The notes beneath the pieces were generated by a model. It saw only the letters and a program-made list of their open reading frames with translations. It made no database searches and was not told where the DNA came from. Position numbers and translations under genes: made by a program. Below are positions 19,855 to 33,581 of a stretch of 64,000 nucleotides of DNA, piece after piece (the first letter of the stretch is position 1; each line of letters begins with the position of its first letter). Origin of the DNA: Leptodactylus fallax (lineage: Eukaryota > Chordata > Amphibia > Anura > Leptodactylidae). The DNA lies in contig CAMRHE010000169.1 of the NCBI GenBank assembly GCA_947044405.1, positions 62,001-126,000 of the forward strand, read 5' to 3'.

Positions 19855-20475
19855 ATATATTAAACTCTTTGGCACAATTCTATACTTGATGGGTGTCTTT
19901 GGAGGTGGATTGAACATTAACTGGAACACCCATGTTTGTACATTATTGCCTATTAAGTACAAACCATGCAAGTGTAATTACATGATTCCCATGCAGTGAC
20001 CCTTCAGCAGCAATTGTAATCCCGAAGCCAAGTGTTGGCTCCTTTATTAGATTAGACCCCTTACTGCAGTACCAAATGTACTGCCCTGATGGCGGTTTTG
20101 CTGCCAAGTGACTTTGTTTCACTGCAATTGATTTCTTCAAGAGAACCTGAGAAGTAAATCTTATGTCTGGGATTATTTAAACTAATCTTTCTTGACAAGT
20201 CTCTTAAACCATCTCTCAGTATAAAGTAGTGCATATCCTTCCTGGAATTTCCATTGCCTGGATTAACAAGGGTGATTTCCGATACATTAATTTACTAATT
20301 GGCTTTTATACTTTAATCCGTTCTCTGTAGCCTAATTGAGCTTTCTAAACAAGCATCCTTTGTATAATTAGCATGCAGAATTTTACATTGCAGACGTTAG
20401 AAAGAAACACATATCACCTTGAGAATTAAACTGGTAAGCAATTATTATGTAAAAAAGCTATGTGGAATTTGCTAC

Positions 20476-20619
20476 CTCTGCATCATTAGGGTCTTGTAAA
20501 ATGGCAGCTTCCAAGTACAGGATGGTCACTGGTAAATCCCCTTCTTTCAGTTTCTTCATCCCTTCTTCAAAGGCTCCAGAACATTCCCTGAAAGGGTTGT
20601 CCGTGTGGAAATAATAACC
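20476..20619 (-). CDS. PEX5L: PEX5L coding exon, start of TPR domain
   Basis: A 144-nt phase-0 exon of 48 codons, acceptor GGTCCAG and donor GTAGCA. It encodes GYYFHTDNPF, then a TPR-like helix pair around GAFEEGMKKLKEGDLPVTIL and LEAAILQDPNDAE. This is the first tetratricopeptide unit of the fold that holds C-terminal peptide ligands (SNL in HCN channels, PTS1-like in the paralogue PEX5). The match to mammalian PEX5L is strong throughout. Confidence 0.95.
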
Positions 20620-20721
20620 CTGGACCAGAATAATAGTAATCACATATGTTATTTTATACTGTATTTTATATTAACAACTAATTTAGACTTAAATCACACC
20701 TGTGCTGCACTAAATACTCTC

Positions 20722-20761
<40 letters not shown>
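20722..20761. repeat. (TATC)n microsatellite
   Basis: About ten TATC units, 103 bp upstream (in transcript sense) of the TPR-start exon. The rest of this short intron (20762-21484) holds a GAACTGAACTGA/TCAGTTC inverted repeat near 21119-21149 and no gene. Confidence 0.9.
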
Positions 20762-20762
<1 letters not shown>

Positions 20763-21484
20763 CCTTTCAAAATTTAGAGATCATCTTTTTGTTAATTTCA
20801 TTGACACTAAAAAAGCAATGAAACACAAATTGTCTATTTTTCAGCATCAATAAAAACAGCAGAATATACTTTAGAAAGTAACACAGAAGCATTGAGGACT
20901 AAGTCACATCAAACTTCAGTATTTACAATTGCACCATATGATAGCTGCCATTTTGGAGGAAATTTTTTATGGGATCCTCAGGAAAATGTTTCCACTTAGA
21001 AAAGTGCATCTTTAATATCTTGGAAGTAGTCCGAAACGGTTAAAGTAGGTTTCATTTTTGCCGTGTTCAGACCAGTAAAATGGCCCGTGTAGCCCGGTTT
21101 CAATGGCCCAAACACGGCTGAACTGAACTGACGTGCTGAGTTCAGTTCAGTCAAAACGTGTTCAGGCCAGTAAATCCAGGTGATAGTTGGAACACTTTTT
21201 CTGGCCCGAACACCATTTAAGAACACTGTCCTGTGACTTATACTCTCATAAACAGACAATCTTCACTAAGCGTTCTGTCTAACCTGTGGGTGCCTACCCC
21301 TTGATCCAGCCCTGGTTAAATGTGATGTGCAGCCCTCAAGATTTGCCTTTGAGGCCCCCATACAATTTCAGGTTGACCACAAATGAGCTAGTACATCAAA
21401 TATCAAGCATTATTGAGATATTATTGACTAACAAATACACACAAGCCAATTTATAATCTCTTCAATTCTGTACAATGTACATAC

Positions 21485-21601
21485 AGTTTCTTTGGACGAT
21501 GTTCCAGATATATTGGATGAGCTTGAATTGTCAGAAATCCAGTTCCGTCTTGCCATTTCTTCCCATTCAGCTTGCATCTTATCCCAAAATTCAGTGTCTG
21601 A
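21485..21601 (-). CDS. PEX5L: PEX5L coding exon, DTEFWDKMQAEWEEMARRNW segment
   Basis: A 117-nt phase-0 exon of 39 codons, acceptor TTTCCTAG and donor GTATGT. It begins with the deeply conserved aromatic/acidic segment just upstream of the TPR domain, which continues the HCN-binding region begun in the previous exon. The second half (ISDNSSSSNISGTSSKET) is serine-rich and differs from the mammalian sequence. It is the flexible link to the GYYFH start of the next exon. Confidence 0.94.
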
Positions 21602-22465
21602 CTAGGAAAGATATAATCAAATCTTTAGCTCATTTTACACTGTTTCTTTAGGTTATTGTTATAGTGCAGTTGCAGGGCCTCATTAAAACCCCACCCGGCT
21701 ACCCCTTCCAGCACTGATGTCCAGTCCTCAGTGCTAGGTTATATTTTCATGGCTGCAGCAGGGAGGTGTCCATATACACACATCACCACTGTAGTCAGTT
21801 GCTGTCCAATCTGCCTACAGGCCAGCAATTGAGACAGCTATTAGGAGGAAGGGTAAATGTGTGTTGTTTTATTATTTTTCCTTGCAGCAGCCCTATAATT
21901 TATTTAAATCTCTTTATCCGGAATATGAGAAGCAAGATTTCTGGACAGAAGAATCGTGCACTACACACTAGCCAATCTTCATTTTTGTCCCTAACAATAC
22001 CTCTTCCTAGATTATGGCTATTAATTTTCCCATCCTCCCACTATCAGTATGCCCTGACTTATCTAAAATAGGATCTCTCATTTTAGATTTTATGCTTTTT
22101 ACATATTGATGTCCCTGATGAACCCTGAAGAAACGAAAAGGGGATAGACAAGAAAAATAATCAAATCACCTTCTTCCATACATCCTGGATAAAATTCTTG
22201 TATTTGGACTTCACTAACATTAATTAAATCCATTAATAATAATAATAATAATAATCACAATGTAAGATAACCGTAGGCCATCTTGTCTCTTACTGTTAGG
22301 TTTGCATTATCTTTATCGGTACACACGTGACAAGAGTCACAGTTTTTGTCGGGTTTTTAATGTTGGAATTATCTATTAAATATTGTATAAAGCGCTATTT
22401 GTACTTTGGCAGTGATAGTGCTTTTTTATTTTTCCCCATTCTCCAAAGAGCAAGTAACTCCTGAC

Positions 22466-22728
22466 TAGTGGCGTAACTAAAGTCTTGTAGGCCCCGGTGC
22501 AAACTTTTGTCCGGGGCCCCCTACCTCATCCCTACAGCGAATTCTTGATAGTGATGGTTACTGCTGGTAAGGAGTTTAATCAACCTTAGTGTGGTTAGGG
22601 TAATCTGTGGGTCTCCTTGGCTTATGGGCCAGATGGAAGCTGCAATCTCAATACTGATGCCAGTGCTTATGGGCCCCTTAAGGCTCCTGGGCCCCGGTGC
22701 GACTGCACCCACTCAAGTTACGCCCCTG
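22466..22728. mobile_element. Short hAT element with 8-bp target duplication
   Basis: Ends TAGTGGCGTAACT and, reverse-complemented, CAGGGGCGTAACT. A perfect 8-bp duplication CTCCTGAC lies at 22458-22465 and 22729-22736. It is 263 bp with no coding capacity, and of the same family as 2405-3174 but without the minisatellite. Confidence 0.85.
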
Positions 22729-23437
22729 CTCCTGACTAGAAGTATAACATCTGGTAAGGTGCTTGACAACTGTTACAAGAATAGCCCTGAGGGACTCATC
22801 TAGCAGAATATTTATCCTGTGGATTATAAATATACCAGATGGGAGTCCCCCCTTTAATGTGTTTTATTGTAGATGTATATGAATATGAGTAAAACTTCGA
22901 CAATGTGCAAGTTGTAGTTGGTGTTGAGATTTCTAATTAGAAGGAAGCAGGTGCACATCCTCATTGTCTCCGATGCTCTGCCAGGGAGAGGGCACGGTGC
23001 CATCTAATACCTTTACATATTTAATCAAGTGTAAATTAGTAAGAAATCGCTGAGACTTGACTTGATGGTTCCCATTGTGGATTTTAAAGCAGGAAATTAA
23101 GAGCTGAGTAAAACAATTCTTAGGAGTTATTGGGAACTATGACCTCCTCTCAGCTGCAGAAAACAAAGAGTTGGTGAAGAAAACCAATATAATATAAGGG
23201 TTTTCTCTCTCAAATGTCAGGTGAAATCATAGCTGCAGGTTACATCTCATTCAAGAACCTATCTATGCCAGAAAATGGCACAAATACATTGTTTAAGAGC
23301 GGAGTCAGGCTAATGTTTCCAAATATATTTCTCCTCATGGGAACAGCTCAGAAAATAGAACACACATAACATAGAAGCGACACCTTCCATGGGGTTCTGA
23401 GGAAAGGAGTCCCCATCTCCAAGTGGCTTAATCTTAG

Positions 23438-24071
23438 GCAGGGTTCACACTACCGTTGGAGTCCGTTATGAAGGTGTCTGTTAAAAAAAAAAAAACGGAC
23501 ACCTATCATAAAGGACACTAACTGATGTTAATTTGTCCGTTTTTTTAACTGATCCAATTAATAGTTCAGTTAAAAAAACGGACACATTAGCATCAGTTAG
23601 TGTCCATTAGCATCAGTTAGTGTCCGTTTTTTAACACTGTCTGTTTTTTTTTTTTTTTGTTTGTTTCTCCTTTCTGAGCATGCGCAGGAAAAAAACGGAC
23701 ATAAAATAACGGACAGTAACTGATGGCTATCAGTTACTGTCCGTTATAAGTCCATTACCCATAGACTTCAATGTTAAAAAAATAATGGACACTTGCTGTC
23801 CGTCAAGAATCCGTTTTTTTCAAACGGACAAAAAGTCCTGCATGTAGGATTTTTTGTCCGCGAAAAAAAAACGGACTTCTGACGGATTTGGTGTAAACGG
23901 ACACAAATGGACACAAATGGACACTAACGGACACAATATAAAAACCTATTGAAATGAATGGAAATTTTAACGGATTTCTGACGGTTCAGCTAGTGTCTGA
24001 TGCTAAAATCTTGTAACAGACAATAACAACGGACACTACTGATGGTCACCAACAATAATGTGAAGGCCACC
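23438..24071. mobile_element. Non-autonomous Harbinger element (634 bp)
   Basis: Flanked by TTA (23435-23437 and 24072-24074). The left end GGCAGGGTTCACACTACCG and the right end, which reads TACTGATGGTCACCA internally, match those of the 43604-46629 Harbinger element. Shared subterminal motifs are AACGGACAC, TGTCCGTT and AAATCTTGTAAC. It is probably mobilised by that family's transposase. Confidence 0.8.
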
Positions 24072-24238
24072 TTAGTTCTCAGTGGTGTGGATTGTGGAAG
24101 GCAGAAAGTTGCATAAAACTTTTAGTTATACATGACAAAGTTTTGGAAATCTGTGGGGTGCACAAAATGTCCGTCTCAACTAGAATTTGGTGATGACAAA
24201 TGTAATACATTAGCTTGCTCATTATTTTATAAAGATTA

Positions 24239-24657
24239 GGGTGGGTTCACACCTGCGTTCCAGTCCGTCCGTTGCCAATCCGAGTGAAAATCTCAGCAAA
24301 CGGGATTGGCATCAGATACAGACCGGTCAGCGACGCATTGGTTAAAAACCCATTCATTTGAATGGGTTTTTAAAGCAATGCGCGGGTGTGCGCTTACACC
24401 CTCTGCGCTGTGAAGCCGTTTTTTTTCGGCGGACACGAAGTCCTGCCTGTCCAACTTTGTTTCCGACGAAAAAAAAAGGATTCGCAGCGCAGAGGGTGTA
24501 AGCGCACAACCGCGCATTGCTTTAAAAACGCATTCAAATGAATGGGTTTTTTAACCAATGCGTCGCTGACCAGTCTGTATCTGATGCCAATCCCGTTCGC
24601 TGAGATTTTCACTCGGATTGGCAACGGACGGACTGGAACGCAGGTGTGAACCCACCC
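24239..24657. mobile_element. Near-perfect 419-bp foldback element
   Basis: Ends GGGTGGGTTCACACCTGCGT are exactly inverted at both sides, and the arms stay nearly complementary almost to the centre, for example CCAATGCGTCGCTGAC near 24550 against GTCAGCGACGCATTGG near 24327. TTA flanks the left and TCA the right, probably a decayed Harbinger duplication. Confidence 0.8.
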
Positions 24658-26223
24658 TCAAACTTAAAGTGTACCTAACCTATCATTTCACTTTTTAGGA
24701 TAAGTTGTTATGGGGGTGTACATGAGAACTAACACTACAGTATATCTGGTCATTTTAACTTATATTAGTAACTTTATGACTTATCCTCTATGTGCTGGTG
24801 GGTGGAGACTAACTGCATACATGGCAGACAATAGGTAGGGGAGAATCTGCTCTCCCTCTTACTCAGAAACAGCTCCAAGACTATGGAGGAGATATACAGA
24901 GAAGTGACCTGTACTGATGTGTATAAAGTTCTTTGGTTGTGATAGAAGCCTTCTATTGATTTCAAGCATAAGTCTAGGACCCCATGCACACAACCGAGTG
25001 TACATCCCATGTGGAGCAGAGTTTGCAGTAGAATGCACTTGGATGACACTAGGAGTCATCTGAGACATCCGAGTGCATTCTATAATGCCTTCACGTCTAT
25101 GGGGGCTTCCGATTCATTCTGTTCTGATAGTACGGAGCAGAATAGGACCTGTTCTATAATCATCCGTGTCATCGTAATGGAATGAATCAGAAGCTCCCAT
25201 AGACATGAATGCATCACAGAATGCACTCAGATGACACTCAGATTCATAGGGTCTTAACCTGGGTTTCTTCTGCTTTTCCAGCTCAATCCTCCCCTTCCCC
25301 TTTCCATTGACTTTAATAGCGATAAGTCATCTGAGTCATGTGTGTCAGCCTATGTCTAGATGGATAGATCAGGGATTTTCACAGTGAAAGTTGTTTTAGC
25401 AAGGGAGGGAAGTAGGGAAACATCCTGTTAACAGTAGAAAGAGGAAATTCTCTCTGAAAAGATACATTATAAAGTTTATTTTTAGAAAGTTTCTTACACC
25501 GTACTATTCATTTATGCAAATTTTGTTGAAATGACATTGTTTTTTAAACAGTTTGTACCAGATGAAAGTAGTAAAAAGCCCTTTAATGTACAATAAAACA
25601 AGAAATGTATTTTCTTCCTCGTGAGACTAATGTGGATTTATCAATGTCTTTACCTGTACACATATATTTGCTGCTATTAAAGCTAAGTAGGATGTACATT
25701 AGATATTAATATGGATGGTGATGTGAATCTATACAGTGTATCCATGGCAACATTACAGAAATCATGTGGAAACTTGCAGCAGTAAATTTAGGTCTGTAAA
25801 TATAATTTTTACATTTTGTTGTTCACATTTTTAATGTACACTTCTGACAGTCTCCTTTAATGTATCACCTCTATTTTTTTTTACTAGTTTAAACCAGACA
25901 GTAACATATAACCTTTTTTTAACTGTTTTACTTTCTGATTTTTATTCTATTTTATGTTCATATTTGTGGGGCTTGCCATCTTGCCACTGTTAACAGGATT
26001 TAGAGATTTGCTTTACAGCAGCCACATGGACCATAGGAACAGTATGGTCCCTATTTTCTCTATACATAGATTATATGTATATTGATATCCTGCTTGTGCT
26101 TACAATGAGGTGACTGCTGCAAATAAATCTCCTGTAGAATCAGAAGTATCAGACTATTATTACTCTTAGTGGCCAGAGTGAAAACTGCTGGATTTATTTA
26201 GATATTATTTTAAATATAGAGCG
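24658..26223 (-). other. PEX5L intron
   Basis: An imperfect inverted repeat (GAATGCAC...GTGCATTC and CCATAGAC motifs) spans about 24998-25250. The rest shows AT-rich intron with no gene or clear element end. Confidence 0.5.
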
Positions 26224-26839
26224 TGTAACATCTTTGCCCTCTGCGCCATCCTCCAGTCGCATTCTGCAGCGCAGGAGGCGTGTCCATTTGTGAATTCTGT
26301 TCTCCTGCTGTTTTAGCACAGCTGGGTATTCTTTGCTGTGCGTCAGTCCAGCCAGTGCTATTAGTCCTGGTAACTAGGAGTTAAGTTAGTAGCTATTTGA
26401 TTGACATTCCTCTTTGCCAATCGAGCCTAGGATCGATTCCCTTTATATAGTTTCCCAGCACTCTCTTCTATGCTTGCTATTGCTTCTCTGAGCTTGCTGG
26501 CTATTATACTGTTTGCTGTTATTTATATTTCAGACTTTGGCTTTTCTCTGTGACTACTCTTTTGGATTCTGATTCTGTACTTCGCTGCTCGACTGGTTCT
26601 GACCCTTGGTTTTTTTGATTCTCCTTTTCTGTTTGTTTGTCTTGTCCGTGTTTTGTGTTTACACTTGTTTTGTAGGAAGGGACTGTAGCCCAGTTGTCCA
26701 CTACCACCTAGGGTAGTTGAGGCAAGTAAGTAGGGACAGGGGCTGGGTCGAGTTTAGGATTCACTGTCTCTGTGATTCCCTTCCTCCCAGGTTTCAGCAG
26801 CAGCTACTGGGGAATTGCTCAACAGGCAATTCCCTAACA
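26224..26839 (+). mobile_element. Candidate solo LTR
   Basis: A 616-bp block begins TGTAACATC and ends CCCTAACA (TG...CA). A TTTATATAG box lies near 26441. It is GC-richer than its surroundings and has no coding sequence. The flanking five bases (GAGCG and GAAAG) agree only partly, so a target duplication is not proven. Confidence 0.5.
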
Positions 26840-28246
26840 GAAAGGATATTTAAATTGAAATGTAAAAATATGGCACTAAAAATTGTTTTAAATTATATTT
26901 AAAATAAAAATATAATTTAAAAAAAAATAAGTCCCTTTAATATTAAATACCCATTACAATGATTAAATCTTTACCATACTAATGTGCTTTGTATTGCCTA
27001 ATTGTGGTGGTGGCAGCCATTTTGTGAACTGAACTGATCAACATGAAATGCAGTGAGTGAATTTATTGATATCTCCAGATGACTACAAACTTGGCTCCCA
27101 TAATGGATGGCCTCAGAGTCTGTCGTTGATATGTAGTCTTTAAATGTATTGCTTTGCAGTAAGCCTATCACTCATCTCACCGTGACAACAATACCCATAA
27201 ATATAGTCTTCTGTATTGTTCCTATGGACTGAACATCATCTTCCTGAGATTATTTTATCCATGACAAAATATTTCAGCCACGAATAATGCTTCCTGTTTT
27301 GTGCAGATATCATCTGTCACCTTCATCTAAATCTTATATTTCCTGGAGTAAAATGTTGATTTTGTGCAGAAGATGAAAATTACCCAGTAAGATTCTATCT
27401 GTTTATAAATATGTGCCTTGTGAAAAATGTGCTGCTTATATGTCCATGTTTTCAGAGGAGATGACATGTAAGAGTAGATTAAGATCATATCTGCTAAAAA
27501 TAAATTGTTAAACCTTAAAAGATTTGATGCCTTATTAATGTCCTTCTTTCCTTATCCCATCCCCCTTACAAAAAGGAGAAAAGGAGAGAAAGACTAACCC
27601 TACTTTTTATCAGGCAAAAAGTCTAATGAAGTTATACACATAAACATTAGGGTAGAGACTTGGAGGACAGAGAAGTGTGACTTTTCAAAATTAAGAACTG
27701 GAATGTGATTGGTTACTAGATAGACAGAGAGAGTGACAAAGAAAGTTAATCCCTTTAGAGACTAGGGTATATAAAACGGTATATGAAGACAGTTTTACAC
27801 AAGACAAAAATCATCATAATGTGCATACGTAGGAAAGCTTGTTCCCGATCACTTGCCTACGTAAAATGATTGTTTGTTGGCTGTTTGCATCTATTATGCT
27901 GTTTGAAAATATATTGTTGTCAGCAGATCATGTGCTGCCGAAAATATGCAAACTGTTTATATTGGTAAACCGTTTTAATGTGGCAGTGCAAAGTCCCTTT
28001 GAAGAAGCATTATAGTCATGTATTGGTTTATGTTAAAGGACTCTCAGCATAGTCATTGCCAATGTGTAAATGTAAGACTTACTGCTGGGCTTCAGCTGAA
28101 AAAGGGGTTGTATTGATAAGACAGGTCTTTTAGTGAAGGTCTTTTTAACGTATGCAAATCCATAAATTGAAGTGGGATACCAAAAAAGGTCTTTAGTGGT
28201 GAAAGCTTAAGCTAACCATTGACATAACACAGCTATTTCCTGAATA
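26840..28246 (-). other. PEX5L intron
   Basis: No gene or clear repeat boundary seen. A TATATAAAA box with an upstream ATTGGTTAC lies near 27708-27776, but nothing downstream looks transcribed. Confidence 0.5.
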
Positions 28247-28383
28247 CAGAGGTGCAACTAGAAGCTTCTGGGCCTCGATGCAAAATCTGTAACAGGGGTC
28301 CCACTTAAATACTGGGCCTTTGGGCCTGCACAGACTTCAGAGGCCGCAGCTGCTACCTCTGCACCCCCAAATGCTACACCCTG
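28247..28383. mobile_element. Small hAT element copy
   Basis: 137 bp with ends CAGAGGTGCAACT and, reverse-complemented, CAGGGTGTAGCA. The 8-bp flanks CCTGAATA and CCTGAATG match at seven positions. A degraded member of the CAGNGGCRTAAC family. Confidence 0.65.
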
Positions 28384-29061
28384 CCTGAATGTTCAGTTGA
28401 CTCTCAACTGACTTCTATTAACATACTTGTTTAAGTCTGGTCGAAATGACTGTTGAATGTTTGGTGAAGACTTCTCTTGTGAAGCCTATCTAATCCTAAC
28501 AAGAAATGCTGAGGGGCAGATATAATGAAATTGTCAGAGGAATCTTGGTCAGTTTTAGTTTTCATGGCTCTTTGAATCTTTGGATGAAGATATCTTGTCC
28601 AAGTTCTCAAACTGTATTTATCATGTAATTCATTTTTTTAACATAAAAGAGGAATAGACGATTCAAAACAATTTAGATTTAGTCTAAATTTCTCCTTTCT
28701 AGAATATATTTTCATATTCCCAAAAAACAACAAACAGAAACAGCAAAGTACAATCTAGCGTAAAATGTGTCGGTTGAATCCCTTACTAACAAAGCATGGC
28801 ACTGTGTAATGAACAGAGCGTGCTCATCCTGGTAGATGCGACACGATGGTCTAAATTGCCAAATTCATGTTTTTGGCAGACACAGGTGAGTTTATATGTA
28901 TCATCAATGTGAACATGGTTCCAAAAAAAATCTAATCTATTACTTAATAACCAGTAGAACAAAATGTTTTATTTTTATTGCCAACCTAATTTTCTGCCTC
29001 ATTGCTAATTCTGTAAGGACATGAACATGCATTTTTATTACGTCTATGTGGGACACATTAC

Positions 29062-29148
29062 CTCAACTGCAGCCTTTGCCCTTTCAAATTCTTCCTCTAG
29101 AGACTGGTTTCTAGACAAAAATGCTCCTCCCAAGCGCGATTCTCTACC
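29062..29148 (-). CDS. PEX5L: PEX5L coding exon, LSRNQSLEEEFERAKAAVE helix
   Basis: An 87-nt phase-0 exon of 29 codons, acceptor TTTTTCAG and donor GTAATG. The C-terminal 19 residues LSRNQSLEEEFERAKAAVE are nearly identical to mammalian TRIP8b. This acidic helix belongs to the conserved central segment known to bind the HCN cyclic-nucleotide-binding domain. The first ten residues (GRESRLGGAF) are more divergent. Confidence 0.93.
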
Positions 29149-29644
29149 CTGAAAAATAAAGTGTTAAACATTACCTTATGAAAGACACTAGGATTAGCAT
29201 ATTGTTTTAAAGGCGTTGTCCAACTCATTTTTAAAAGATTTCATGTGCTGCAAATAGGGGTTATAAAAAAAAAAAAAAAAAAAATACTCTCCTCTACTAG
29301 GTCCTCTGCTTCTAGGGCCAGCAGCTTCCTGGTTCTGTTTACAGGTCCCGGGTCATGTCAGCAGTGACATCCTGTTTGATAGATCTCCTACAGCCAATCA
29401 TAGGCCTCAGCAGTGATGTCTTCACAAACAATATATCAGTGCTGAGGCCAGTCAGTCGCGGGCTGCTTCTGAAGGGGTCACTGTTTTGGCCTGTGATAGG
29501 CTGCAGAGACCTGCTCTCACACTGGACGTCACTGCTGGACCTGTAAACAGAAGCATGGTGCTAAAAACATTTGCACCACTACCAACTGTCAGCCCTGTGA
29601 TCATTTCAGAGGTGGAATTCCAGTGGAATGACAGAAGTCTTATA

Positions 29645-30170
29645 TTATCTCCTGACTGCCATATTTTATTTGATCTGGATTTATTTGCTGCATTAAATTC
29701 ACTGTTGCTTCGAAGGTGAAGACACTATTGAATGACAATATCTTATGTATCATCTCTTTTTCTGATCATTATTTTAGCAGGGTTCCACCTCACCTCTCAG
29801 TCCCCTTTCTGTTGAGCATTTTGGGATTTACTATTAGATTCTCTTTCTAAAGTTCCAGATGGAAAAACAATAAACAGTTTTGATTTACAAGACACTTTTT
29901 ATGCTGATGATTCCCAGTTGTACACTTGTACGGTTATAACCAGCTGTTCTTCTGTTCTGTCTTATTTATCAAGCCTTCACTTTACCTGAATCTCAATTTT
30001 AACAAAACTGTAAGCCTTCTGTTACCTCCCTTTTTATTTCTCTAAAACCAAGGTTGCTTCAATTCAGATTTGCTGTCTATACCCACAAATTGTCTTCTGC
30101 ATATATCTTTGTCTGTTAATATACCAGATCTCTCCATGTTAAATGTATACAGTTGATGTTTATGTTTAAA
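29645..30170 (+). pseudogene. Fossil LINE reverse transcriptase fragment
   Basis: In one plus-strand frame, with several stops, short stretches recall vertebrate LINE (L2/Rex1-like) reverse transcriptase: FDLDLFAALNSLLLRR near 29670-29718 (compare the conserved D-L-S-A-A-F-D...LLRRL region), GVPP near 29780, and FYADDSQLYT at 29897-29926, which carries the catalytic Y-A-D-D. The order and spacing are correct for an RT palm. No 5' or 3' end of the element is seen. Clade assignment is uncertain. Confidence 0.65.
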
Positions 30171-30645
30171 GAGTACCTCTAGTTATAAGCTGAACAGTAC
30201 AGATGAATGTAAGAAATCTGAATATATCCTATTAAAGGGAGTCTGTCAGCAGAAAAATCAGTATCAAACTAATTCCAGTACCTTGTAGAGCGGCTTCTAT
30301 GCTTTCCAAAAATGTATTTATTCTGCATTACAGCTCTATTGTCATGAAAATCAGTGTTTTATTCATATGCAAATTAGACGAACAAGGATTTAGGGTCTTC
30401 GCTTTCTGCTCTAGATAATGGCCCCTAACTGCAGACAAGGTGTGACAAAGTGGAAAATATCACCCAAGCAGTGGTGGGGTGAAGCTGAGCAGCAGTTAGA
30501 GGTGGTTATCTAGAGTAGAGAGTGAAGTCCAAGGAGGAGAAGACATGCCCCTAAAACCCTTTTTTCAGCTAATTTTCATAACAGTAAAATGCTGATTTTC
30601 ATGAAGATGGTGCTGCAATGCAGAACAAAAATTACATTTTTGGTA

Positions 30646-32238
<1,593 letters not shown>

Positions 32239-32712
32239 TAAGTGTAGAAGCCGCCCTACAACATACTGTCATTAGTTTGATACTGATTTTCCTGCTGACA
32301 GACAACCTTTAAAAACCTTCTTTCTCTGTTTATCAGTGCAGTTTCCATTTCCCTTCTTTTACAGTTACTTCTAACCTAGAAGTCTATGGAGAGGGAAACA
32401 GGGAGGAGGAGGCTACTGGAAAGGATATACACATACTCCAGCTGCAAAACTCTGCTAGTAGTAAGATAACTCATCTGACTTTATTATATCTAGTAACATA
32501 ATACTCTACCACTATCCAAATTGAAGCAAAAAATAAATTACAGTGGTAGCTGGCAGCTGCCTGCTCTTCTCCCCTCCTCTCTCCATAGACTTCTTTATGT
32601 GATGCTGAATAATGAGATTGGTGCTTTTAGAAATAAGAGTCTTGAGTGAGGCTGGGGGGAGGAAAACAGCCTGTTCATTTAATGGAAGAATAAAAAAGTT
32701 ATGGCTCTTGCT

Positions 32713-32768
32713 AAAAAAAAAAAAAAACCCCACCACCCCCCCCAACCCAATTAAAAAAAAAAAACCCC

Positions 32769-32837
<69 letters not shown>

Positions 32838-32891
32838 CCATGGAAGAAGGCCGTATATGAAACAAGAATGAACAAAAAAAAAAAAAAAAAA

Positions 32892-32927
<36 letters not shown>

Positions 32928-32930
32928 ATT
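32713..32930. repeat. Long A homopolymer tracts
   Basis: Nearly pure A runs of 13 to more than 60 bases, broken by C runs (CCCCACCACCCCCCCC, CCCCC). Translated lysine or phenylalanine runs are meaningless. Likely a sequencing or assembly problem at a poly(A) tract. Confidence 0.8.
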
Positions 32931-32932
32931 AA

Positions 32933-33581
32933 CAGAGGACCTTTCATCACCTCCACTGACTCACAGTAATTTACCCCCCCAACCAACAAACACGAAACGC
33001 CCAGCCGCGACCACAACAACAACGGAAAAAAAACAAAAAACCCACCAGGACCAGGAACGATAAAAGCACAAGCACAGGCTGCAAAAGCACAAAAAACACG
33101 AGGGCAAGCACCCAAATGGACAGCACACGAGCAAAACCCACAACCGAAATACGGCCACAGAAGATATACAAAGAAAGGCTCGCACACCCAAAATTTAGAA
33201 CAAAAAGATAAGAAGGGGTGCCCAAACCGCTGTATCCTTCAGTAGTCGTTGCTCCACTCATTCCTGTACAGCCAGAATTTTTTCTCTTGCCCTCACTATT
33301 TTGATATGCTAATTAGGCTATCTTCTGTCAAGTGAGTGATCTTCAGCAGGAGAAGACTCTTACACTGTCTAATCAAAGGTGAACAGTGCCAGAACTGCTC
33401 CTGCCTGCCACGACCCACTTAATAGTAGAAAGCCTAAATATCATATCAGATACCAAAACTATTGGCTCAGATTTCTTGGGAACAGTGGGAGATAGAGAAA
33501 ATATTTCAACTGCATCAGAATCAGTATTGCAGCATCCAATAAAGCATGCAAAGAACTGGTGGAGGTGGTGAAAGGTTCTCT
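32933..33581. mobile_element. TTAA-bounded foldback element with odd insert
   Basis: Left CAGAGGACCTTTCATCACCT and right (reverse complement) AGAGAACCTTTCACCACCTC, flanked by TTAA at 32929-32932 and 33582-33585. It is the same family as 34927-35366 (ATCAGTGGAG-like and GGAATTTTTTC motifs). Between about 32975 and 33220 an A/C-rich stretch almost without T replaces the expected sequence. Confidence 0.65.

Larger units (their letters stand above)
17577..20475 (-). other. PEX5L intron with simple repeats
   Basis: Holds the ATT/AAT repeat, the 18727-19060 foldback element and an AT repeat (19809-19844). The remainder, 19065-20475, is AT-rich with no gene seen. Confidence 0.6.

Noticed and set aside
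27708..27790. CCAAT and TATA boxes
   Set aside because: No exon, initiator or transcript evidence downstream; AT-rich intron makes this likely by chance.
32512..33261. Open frames with poly-Phe or poly-Lys
   Set aside because: Translation of A homopolymers and a low-quality tract.
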